NCBI RefSeq assembly: GCF_000243155.2
Contig: NC_018017.1
Span: 3,162,001-3,226,000, forward strand
Reading direction: 5' to 3'
Length of the DNA: 64,000 bases
From: Desulfitobacterium dehalogenans ATCC 51507
GTDB taxonomy: Bacteria; Bacillota; Desulfitobacteriia; Desulfitobacteriales; Desulfitobacteriaceae
In this document: positions 57,249 through 64,000 of the stretch, in pieces
Numbering within the stretch: position 1 is the first letter of the stretch
Layout of the letters: each line of letters opens with the position of its first letter
Notes under the pieces: generated by a model
Databases searched by the model: none
What the model saw: the letters and a program-made list of their open reading frames with translations, nothing else
What the model was told of the DNA's origin: nothing
Translations under genes and position numbers: made by a program

Positions 57249-59054
57249 TTATTTGGGAAGTATCACTTTGAAGGTTGTACCTTTTCCGACCTCGCTTTCA
57301 ACTTTAATCTCCCCATTATGGGCCTCAACGATCAGCATAACAATGGATAAGCCTAAGCCCATACCTCCTTCTTTCCGCGAGCGGGATTTATCCACCCTAT
57401 AGAATCGATCAAAAATATGGGGAAGGGCTTGAGGGGGAATTCCCTCTCCTTGATCTTCTACATTAAACTGAATATGCTCATCATAGTCAATGATTCTAAT
57501 GTTGACACTTTTCCCCTTAGGAGTGTGCCGGAACGCATTTTCTATGAGATTGATAAAGACTTGGAGCAAACGATCTCGGTTGGCATGGATGACTCCTGTA
57601 CCATTATCCATCTCTAAATGAATTCCTAACTCTTCTGCCCGTCCTTGAAAGCGATAGTGCAACTCTTGGAGAAAACTAGCCAAGTCAATTTCTTTCTTCT
57701 CAAAATTCTTCCAGTTGTCAAAGCGGTCCAACTCCTGGAGTTCCATGACTAATTTCGCTAAACGTTTAGCCTCTTCCAACACCAAATCAATGTTTTCCGC
57801 TTGCTCCTCTTCGGCTATCACTCCATCTTGAATAGCCTCTAAATATCCTTGAATCAAGTGAAGGGGGGTTCGTAATTCATGAGTGACACTGGCCATAAAA
57901 TCCCGCCGCTCTTTTTCGGCCCTTAAGGATGCGGTAATATCCCGCAGTACAGCAACATAGCCTTGCTTTCCATCTTCAAATTGGGTTGTTGCCATAGCCA
58001 CTTGAAGCACTTGGGTATCCAAGTTGAAATGGATCTTGTTATCGATCTCAACATCCTCCATGAACTCCCGTAAAAAAGTCATAAGGGCTTCTTTCCGCTC
58101 CGGGGACTCTTCGTCCGGCCCCGACCCTTGCCAAAGGGCTTTAGCAGGTTCATTGGTGTAGAGAATCTCCCCTCCCGCATCCAGCATAATGACGCCATCG
58201 CTGATCCCTTCTACAATACCCAGGAGGAGGTTCCTCTCCTCGGATAGCCAAGTCATATGGTTCTTCAGGCTTTCTCCCATAGAGTTTAAGACATCGGCAA
58301 GTTCACCCAACTCATCACGGCTTCTCACTCCGGTGATGGGCTGAAAGTCCCCGTTAGCCATTTGGCTGGCCCCTTTTTGCATCAGAGCTAAGGGCCTCGT
58401 CACTTGTCTTGCGAAAACTAAGCTTACCAGGGTAGCCAACACCACAGCTGCCAGAGATACGTATAAAGTCATCCGTCGAAAAGCATTGATACTATCTTGA
58501 ACAGGGGCCGGCGATGTCCCCAACACCACAATGGCTTCACTTGGGGTACCTATGGGGGCCGCAGCGATCAGCATTGCTTGTCCCGTCTGATTCCTGGGGA
58601 TAGCCTTAATCGTTATAACCTTTCCCGCCAAGACCTCGGCAATATCGGTTCTGGATAAGAAATCCGAAGGGTATAAAGAGCGGATAAGCCAGCTCATCTC
58701 CCCTGAAACGTCACCCCAACCGATACGGTCGTTGGTTCCGAAGCTTGCCGCTACATTCCCACCTTTGATGGCAATGATTTCACTGTAACGGTCAATGACA
58801 ACCATCTGGGTATCCGAGGAAAGACGGATCTCATCAATGGCAAATAAGCGCTGAGACCAGTTAGGCTGCTCCCCGAGATAGTGAGATATTTCCTTAACTT
58901 CATTTCCCAAAGTATCCAATGTTTGTTGGAAATAAAAATCACCGAATAGCAAAGTGATTGTTATCCCTAATCCACCTAATACCACTAGGATTAAAGCGGT
59001 AATGGCAGCCCATAATTTTATACTGATACTTCGTGGACGAAGATCAAACTTCAA
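57249..59054 (-). CDS. PhoR/ResE-type sensor histidine kinase
   Basis: A 601-residue membrane kinase. TM1 (LWAAITALILVVLGGLGITITLL), an extracytoplasmic domain, TM2 (VSLAAVVLATLVSLVFA), HAMP, PAS-like region (GVMLDAGGEILYTNEPA-type), HisKA with phosphoacceptor His in SVTHELRTPLH, and HATPase with NLIENAFRHTP, DQGEGIP and GMGLGLSIV. Partner of the response regulator 32 bases upstream. Signal unknown. Confidence 0.9.
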   Translation of the reverse strand: MKFDLRPRSISIKLWAAITALILVVLGGLGITITLLFGDFYFQQTLDTLGNEVKEISHYLGEQPNWSQRLFAIDEIRLSSDTQMVVIDRYSEIIAIKGGNVAASFGTNDRIGWGDVSGEMSWLIRSLYPSDFLSRTDIAEVLAGKVITIKAIPRNQTGQAMLIAAAPIGTPSEAIVVLGTSPAPVQDSINAFRRMTLYVSLAAVVLATLVSLVFARQVTRPLALMQKGASQMANGDFQPITGVRSRDELGELADVLNSMGESLKNHMTWLSEERNLLLGIVEGISDGVIMLDAGGEILYTNEPAKALWQGSGPDEESPERKEALMTFLREFMEDVEIDNKIHFNLDTQVLQVAMATTQFEDGKQGYVAVLRDITASLRAEKERRDFMASVTHELRTPLHLIQGYLEAIQDGVIAEEEQAENIDLVLEEAKRLAKLVMELQELDRFDNWKNFEKKEIDLASFLQELHYRFQGRAEELGIHLEMDNGTGVIHANRDRLLQVFINLIENAFRHTPKGKSVNIRIIDYDEHIQFNVEDQGEGIPPQALPHIFDRFYRVDKSRSRKEGGMGLGLSIVMLIVEAHNGEIKVESEVGKGTTFKVILPK

Positions 59055-59086
59055 TTTTTTCTCCTCTTTTCAAGTGAAGACTTAAC

Positions 59087-59779
59087 CTATTCATTGACTG
59101 CTTCAGGATCGAATTTATAGCCCACTCCCCATACCGTAGCAAGCATACTTCTTACCTTAGGATCCGCCAGCTTTTCGCGGATTTTTTTCACATGTGTATC
59201 CACTGTACGGGCATCCCCGTAGAAGTCATAGCCCCATACAGTCTCCATAAGCTGTTCTCTGGAAAACACCCGGCTGGGGTTTTTCGCCAAAAAGTAAAGA
59301 AGTTCAAATTCCCTTGGGGTAAAAGGAATTTGTTCATCCTCAATAGACACCCGATGTTTCTCCTTTTCAATCTTAAGGGAACCAAAGACTAAATCCGAAG
59401 AACTTATGGCAGTATTCCCCCGGGAACGCCTTAAAAGGGCTTTTACTCGTGCCACAAGCTCCTTGGTACTGAATGGCTTTACCAGATAATCATCTGCGCC
59501 CAATTCAAAACCCAGCACTCGATCAAACTCTTCCCCTCGGGCAGTAAGCATGATGATAGGGATATCGGATTTCTCTCTTACATCCCGGCATACCTTCCAA
59601 CCATCTATCTCAGGCATCATTAAATCAACGATAAGCAGGGCATAATCCCGTTTCTGGATTTTTTCCAAAGCTTCCCGTCCGTTTCCCGCCTCATCCACCT
59701 CATAGCCTTCCCGTTCCAAATACATGCGAACCAAATGACGTATGCGTTCTTCATCATCGATTACTAAAATGGGATTCAT
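59087..59779 (-). CDS. OmpR/PhoB-type response regulator
   Basis: A 230-residue regulator: receiver with acidic DDEE pair, phosphoacceptor Asp in LLIVDLMMPEIDG, Lys in YLVKPFS, and a winged-helix C-terminal domain (FTPREFELLYFLAKNPSRVFSREQLMETVWGY). Paired with the kinase at 57249. Confidence 0.9.
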   Translation of the reverse strand: MNPILVIDDEERIRHLVRMYLEREGYEVDEAGNGREALEKIQKRDYALLIVDLMMPEIDGWKVCRDVREKSDIPIIMLTARGEEFDRVLGFELGADDYLVKPFSTKELVARVKALLRRSRGNTAISSSDLVFGSLKIEKEKHRVSIEDEQIPFTPREFELLYFLAKNPSRVFSREQLMETVWGYDFYGDARTVDTHVKKIREKLADPKVRSMLATVWGVGYKFDPEAVNE

Positions 59780-59876
59780 AGCTGTCTCCCCTCCAATATT
59801 GTCTTATATCTGCATTTTATCATACCTCTACTTTATAACAAATAAGAGATCTGATTCCAATGTAATACGTTTGCTC

Positions 59877-59947
59877 GGGTCGTGTAGCTTTCCCCACATC
59901 CGTACCTTCGGGCGTGGTCTCCTGTGCGTAAAGCTACGCTTGCGGGC
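59877..59947. repeat. dispersed repeat, copy with GTAAAGCTACGC
   Basis: GGGTCGTGTAGCTTT near 59877 and TCCTGTGCGTAAAGCTACGCTTGCGGG at 59920-59946 form an imperfect inverted pair; near-copies lie at 60458-60479 and 60688-60715. Confidence 0.5.
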
Positions 59948-59990
59948 ATATAGGGCCACTCTTTTCAGAATGTGGATTTATCAATATTAT

Positions 59991-60356
59991 TTAAATGCTA
60001 CGGATCCAGATAATATCCGGCTGACTGCCTTCCCGGTCTTGGGAACGTATGGCAATTATGTCAAAGCGTAAAGAAGGCCACTCTTTATACTTCCTATAGT
60101 TTAAATAATGAGTAGCAATACGATAAAGTCTCTCACGCTTCTTAGAGGTAATGCTCTCTTCCCCCCATCCCTGTCTTCCGGTGGAACGAGTCCGAACTTC
60201 AATAAAAACAATCGTTTCCCCGTCTTGAGCGATAATATCCATTTCCCCTAAAGGACAGCGATAATTGCATTCCCGAACAGTAAGTCCAGCCTGCTTAATA
60301 TGCTTTACAGCAAGTTCCTCTCCATATTTTCCTAATGCTTGCCGACTTTCGCTCAC
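59991..60356 (-). CDS. yraN: YraN/UPF0102 nuclease-fold protein
   Basis: A 121-residue protein with the PD-(D/E)xK-type core (GEMDIIAQDGETIVFIEVRTRS) and N-terminal GKYGEELAVKHI. Conserved in bacteria and often next to comM; its activity is not established. Confidence 0.85.
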   Translation of the reverse strand: MSESRQALGKYGEELAVKHIKQAGLTVRECNYRCPLGEMDIIAQDGETIVFIEVRTRSTGRQGWGEESITSKKRERLYRIATHYLNYRKYKEWPSLRFDIIAIRSQDREGSQPDIIWIRSI

Positions 60357-60781
60357 CGACAGCTCTCTCCTTTGATTTCCTTAGTGTTCTAAGTTTTTTA
60401 GTATTCTAACATATTAAGTCCCTTTGTCCCAGCAAGAATCTGTTGTACAGCAAAGCCGGGTCGCGTAGCTTTACGCACATCACTCACTCCATAGCTTCAG
60501 GGCTGATTAACTCGCATTCTTAACAGCTGCACCAAACCTTTGGGCAATACCAGATGTGAACCGTGGCTGCGCTACGTTAAGAAAGCCTCGTTAACCTGAC
60601 CGCCCCTACGCTTAAAGAAAGCTTGGCTTATGGTGAGTGAAGCGAATCAGAAGCCTTAGCTGCCTTATACACAGTGAAATCCGTTTGCTCCTGTGCATAA
60701 AGCTACGCTTGTGGGTCTCTTTCAGCTTTTCTTTTAGGTCTTATAGGGACGCTTCGCAGCCCAGACCCAAAAGACAGCCCA

Positions 60782-60987
60782 AGGATTTTGATTTACAAAA
60801 GGGAGCGGATTTAAGCGAGCGGAAACAAAACTTCGCGAAAAGCACGCAGCGGAGTCGGGTTGGAAACAGGACGTTTCCAACCGCCCATTGAGCAGGAGCG
60901 ATTTGGGCGGTGTCCCGACGGAGCGGAGGGCTTGAGCGTTAGTTTTGTCCGCGCAGCTTATGGAGCGACCGCTGTAAACAAAATCCT
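60782..60987. repeat. ~206-bp inverted-repeat element with nested hairpins
   Basis: AGGATTTTGATTTAC at one end pairs with GTAAACAAAATCCT at the other. Inside are nested stems GTCGGG/CCCGAC, GGTTGGAAAC/GTTTCCAACC and CCGCCCA/TGGGCGG. It resembles a non-autonomous mobile element or a structured RNA. No ORF. Confidence 0.6.
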
Positions 60988-61032
60988 GGAGACCTGGCTT
61001 TCCACTCCTTTTTATCGCAGCCGCTTATGAAA

Positions 61033-61060
61033 AGAGCCTCAGCATAAGCTGAGACTCTTA
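61033..61060 (-). terminator. terminator of the nuo operon
   Basis: Minus strand: GAGTCTCAGC-TTAT-GCTGAGGCTC followed by TTTT, 16 bases after the nuoN stop. Confidence 0.75.
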
Positions 61061-61075
61061 AAGACATACACTATC

Positions 61076-62566
61076 CTATTTTACCAGGCTCGTAGCGGCT
61101 GTAATCGCCATTTGAGCCAGAGGTGTGGGATAAATACCTAAGACAATGGTAATGATCATAGAGAATACCATACCAAATTTGGCAGCACCACGAACCGGTA
61201 CTTCAGGTAATCCTTCCCCATCGCCTAGATACATGACCTTAACAATCGATAAATAGTAGTAGACGGAAATCATACTCATCACAAAACCAATCACCGCTAT
61301 CCAGACATGACCTTGGTTGACGACAGCCGAGAAGAGGTAGAATTTACCCACAAATCCTGCCAAGGGAGGAATCCCAGCCAAAGAAAGAACGGATAAGGTG
61401 AGAACTGCGGCGGACAGCGGGGAGCGTTTAGCTAAACCTGCATAGTCCTTAATCTCTGTGCTGCCTTGAGATTGGGCCACATGGGTAATCACCGCAAAGG
61501 CCCCTAAGTTGGCAAAGACATAAATCATCAGGTAGAACAATACCCCTTTAATCCCGTCCAGAAAAGCACTGACCGGATCGACGCCCCCTTGGGCTGCCGA
61601 GCTGGCAATGGAGACTGCGATAACACCAACAATGACATAACCTGCTTGGGCAATCCCTGAATAAGCCATCAAACGTTGGATGTTCTTTTGCGGGAAGGCC
61701 ATCAAGTTTCCGATGATCATGGTTAAAGCAGCCAGAACAAGAAGCAGAATGAGCCCAGCTTCACCCATGGAGTGATTGTACATCATTAAGACATAGAATC
61801 TGATCAGGGCTGCGAAACCGGCAGCTTTGGAAGCTGTAGCTAAGAAGGCGGTAATCGGAGCAGGTGCCCCTTCATAAATATCCGGCGCCCACATATGGAA
61901 AGGAACCAAACTAATCTTAAAGCCAAAACCGGCCAGCATCATCACGGTAGCCAGAATGGTCACCGGATTCGCTTCCGCACCCAAGGTCATGGCCACCGAG
62001 TGCATCTGGGTGGAGCCGGTGAGTCCATAGATAAGGCTGATACCATAGAGAAGCACTGCCGAGGAAGCGGCTCCAAGAACTAAATACTTAATACCGGCTT
62101 CTGAGGATTTTGGATCATTAGGATGGTAGGCTACGAGAATATAGAAGGTTATGGTCATCATCTCTAAGCCTACATACATGGTGATAAGATCCCCTGCTCC
62201 AGCCATGAGCATCATGCCCAAAGTAGCTATGAGCAATAAGGGATAGAACTCTCCACGATGAGCCTGGAATTTAGCCACATAGTCTTTCGTTGAGAGCACC
62301 ACAAGGAATGCCGCAATGACGAAAAGAATCTTAAAAAAGCTTGCAAACTGGTCATGCATATACATTCCTTGCAGGAACGCCGCATTTCCACCATAGAAGA
62401 AATCATAGACGGCATAAGCAAGGGTTCCCAAGAGGGCGAATAAGGTAAGAGGGAACATTCCCTGTCTTGACCCGCGGGGAAGGATTAATCCTACTGCGAA
62501 TAAGCCAAGGCCAAGGACTGCCATAATGATTTCCGTTGAGAGTAAAGATAATTCGAAACTCACCAT
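61076..62566 (-). CDS. nuoN: NADH-quinone oxidoreductase subunit N
   Basis: A 496-residue membrane protein of complex I, one of the antiporter-like proton-pumping subunits, with ~14 hydrophobic helices. The family core is visible (TYVGLEMMTITFYILVAYHPN, ASKAAGFAALIRFYV, LMAYSGIAQAGYVIVG). It starts at the nuoM stop and is the last gene of the operon. Confidence 0.93.
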   Translation of the reverse strand: MVSFELSLLSTEIIMAVLGLGLFAVGLILPRGSRQGMFPLTLFALLGTLAYAVYDFFYGGNAAFLQGMYMHDQFASFFKILFVIAAFLVVLSTKDYVAKFQAHRGEFYPLLLIATLGMMLMAGAGDLITMYVGLEMMTITFYILVAYHPNDPKSSEAGIKYLVLGAASSAVLLYGISLIYGLTGSTQMHSVAMTLGAEANPVTILATVMMLAGFGFKISLVPFHMWAPDIYEGAPAPITAFLATASKAAGFAALIRFYVLMMYNHSMGEAGLILLLVLAALTMIIGNLMAFPQKNIQRLMAYSGIAQAGYVIVGVIAVSIASSAAQGGVDPVSAFLDGIKGVLFYLMIYVFANLGAFAVITHVAQSQGSTEIKDYAGLAKRSPLSAAVLTLSVLSLAGIPPLAGFVGKFYLFSAVVNQGHVWIAVIGFVMSMISVYYYLSIVKVMYLGDGEGLPEVPVRGAAKFGMVFSMIITIVLGIYPTPLAQMAITAATSLVK

Positions 62567-64000
62567 TAGAACAACCCCCCCATCTTCGCCTGAGTCACAG
62601 CTTCAAGCACCTTGGCTAACCCTGAGGATTGGACCCCGGTGTCAATCAATTGCAGTACGGTGTTCGGGAACACACCAGTGATGATGATGACAAAGACCAG
62701 AACAACCAAAGGAACAAGCTCAGGACCGCGCAGGTCTTTCAGATGATCCCATTCCTTACGGCGAGGTCCGAAGAGGACATTGGCAATAAGTCGGAGGGAA
62801 TAAACCGCTGTGAAGATAATCCCGGCGATACCAACTATCGCATGGACCGGCAATACCTTAACCGTTCCAATGAAGATCGTAAATTCACCGATAAAGTTCA
62901 CTGTGCCGGGCAATCCCAGGCCAGCCATACCTGCCAGTAAGAAACCTACGGCCAGGCGTGGCATCTGATGGGCAAGCCCGCCCAGTTCCGCAATATTGCG
63001 GGTATGGGTCTTCTCATAGATAAATCCGATCATGGAGAAGAAGAGGGCTGACATCACGCCGTGCGCAAACATCATGGCCACTGCGCCATTGATACTGGTT
63101 ATATTAAGTGCCGCCACGGCAATCAGAACATAACCCATATGGCTTACGGAAGAATATCCGACCACATATTTGAGGTCTTTCTGTGCTAAAGCGATGAAGG
63201 CTGCATAGAGAACGTTAATCACCGCTAAGACGGCAATCACCGGCGCCCAGAATTTTGCACCCAAGGGGAACACCATAAGTCCCAGGCGAATTAAACCGTA
63301 ACCCCCGATCTTCTTCAAGACTCCGGCGTGAATCATACTGACCGCTGTAGGAGCGCCGGCATAACCGTCAGGAGACCATGAATGGAAGGGGAACATAGAA
63401 ATCAGCGAACCAAAGCCTAACGTTAAAAGACCGAAGCAAATGATCTGGAAGGTCTGGTCATACTGAAGCTTTGCCAGCTCATCGAACATAAAGGTCGGCC
63501 CCTGGCCCAGGGCGGCCAGCTGGTTGGTAGCATTGACCCAAAGGGAAACCATAGCCACCAGCAATAAAGCGGATCCGATCAACAGGTAGATGGTCAGCTT
63601 CATCCCTGCATACTCTTTGGTCACCCGTTTTGTACTTCCCCAGATGATAACCATGATATAAATGGGAATAACCACGATTTCATAGAAAAGGAAGAAGATA
63701 AACAGGTCGCGGGCAATGAAGGTTCCCATAACCCCGGCAATCAGGATCAGGAGAAGAACGAAGAACTCTTTGACACGATTGTCGATGTTCCAAGAGGAAT
63801 ACACGGCAGTAAAGCCGATGAGGTTCGTGAGTAAGAGCATAGGAATACTAATGCCGTCCACCCCGAAAGCCAGATTAACACCGATATCCGGAATCAGCGG
63901 AATCGTGAGATTAAACTGCATGCCTGCTAAGGAGCGGTCATAGGCAAAGAATACATAGAGAGAAAGTAACAATGAAGTGAGGGTACCCAGAGCTGCCACC
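62566..64000 (-). CDS. nuoM: NADH-quinone oxidoreductase subunit M (5' end cut by the window)
   Basis: At least 477 residues of the antiporter-like subunit M, with the conserved YEIVVIPIYIMVIIWG, HAGVLKKIGGYGLIR and YSSVSHMGYVLI segments. The true N-terminus lies beyond the right edge. Same operon as nuoN with a 1-base junction. Confidence 0.93.
   Translation of the reverse strand, partial: VAALGTLTSLLLSLYVFFAYDRSLAGMQFNLTIPLIPDIGVNLAFGVDGISIPMLLLTNLIGFTAVYSSWNIDNRVKEFFVLLLILIAGVMGTFIARDLFIFFLFYEIVVIPIYIMVIIWGSTKRVTKEYAGMKLTIYLLIGSALLLVAMVSLWVNATNQLAALGQGPTFMFDELAKLQYDQTFQIICFGLLTLGFGSLISMFPFHSWSPDGYAGAPTAVSMIHAGVLKKIGGYGLIRLGLMVFPLGAKFWAPVIAVLAVINVLYAAFIALAQKDLKYVVGYSSVSHMGYVLIAVAALNITSINGAVAMMFAHGVMSALFFSMIGFIYEKTHTRNIAELGGLAHQMPRLAVGFLLAGMAGLGLPGTVNFIGEFTIFIGTVKVLPVHAIVGIAGIIFTAVYSLRLIANVLFGPRRKEWDHLKDLRGPELVPLVVLVFVIIITGVFPNTVLQLIDTGVQSSGLAKVLEAVTQAKMGGLF

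Larger units (their letters stand above)
60357..61075. other. 719-base gene-free gap with host repeats
   Basis: No convincing gene. Holds two copies of the AAAGCTACGC repeat (60458-60479 and 60688-60715), a ~206-base inverted-repeat element (60782-60987) and the nuo terminator. Confidence 0.6.

Noticed and set aside
1-64000. CRISPR arrays, rRNA and tRNA genes
   Set aside because: No regularly spaced short direct repeats with unique spacers, and no tRNA cloverleaf or rRNA core sequence was recognised by eye.

Overview
The window is most likely a chromosomal piece of a Gram-positive clostridial anaerobe of the Desulfitobacterium/Peptococcaceae type. This rests on complex I genes nuoM-nuoN, an aryl-sulfate sulfotransferase, strong AGGAGG ribosome sites and TTG/GTG starts; it is inferred from protein character, not from a database search. 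Bases 1 to about 51,230 look like the right-hand part of a large integrative conjugative or mobilizable element. Its large serine recombinase gene runs in frame into the 3' part of host comM/yifB, so the right attachment junction lies near 51,230. The left end, and any VirB4/VirD4-type transfer genes, are outside the window.

Bases 1-19.9 kb encode a Tad/Flp-type pilus: prepilin peptidase, TadZ/CpaE-like ATPases, CpaF ATPase, TadB, TadC, a 47-residue pilin candidate, a TadE-like pseudopilin and secreted proteins. The last gene of the cluster is a TadE-anchored Ig-repeat adhesin whose C-terminus lies in a shufflon-like array. Six copies of a 17-bp core, three in each orientation, separate at least seven alternative 3' ends built from phage tail-fibre-type modules (glycine-rich tips, a propeller-like tip and three identical 881-bp copies of one tip). 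This parallels the PilV shufflon of the R64 conjugative pilus but uses a different pilus family.

Bases 19.9-24.3 kb hold a predicted restriction-nuclease/NACHT defence protein and a tandem pseudo-ATPase. Bases 24.3-46.3 kb are transfer and maintenance genes: MobP-type relaxase with a Sel1-repeat tail, MobC, a candidate oriT, TOPRIM primase, RadC-like protein, ParA/ParB, a Fic toxin-antitoxin pair, a serine-recombinase-like protein lacking its serine, a C5 DNA methyltransferase with internal repeats, and many small unknown genes. At least six unrelated proteins here end in the same acidic tag (consensus DEW[DE][HL]E[LP]), which I propose as a shared docking or transfer signal. Four copies of a hairpin-rich leader precede genes of this region.

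Bases 46.3-51.2 kb form the control and integration end: a Cro-like protein and a self-cleaving CI/LexA-type repressor with operators between them, a dGTPase-like HD protein, an attenuator-like leader, an excisionase-like protein and the large serine recombinase. Bases 51.2-64 kb are host DNA: comM 3' fragment, aryl-sulfate sulfotransferase, MFS transporter, two LysR regulators, a two-component system, YraN, a repeat-rich gap, nuoN and partial nuoM.
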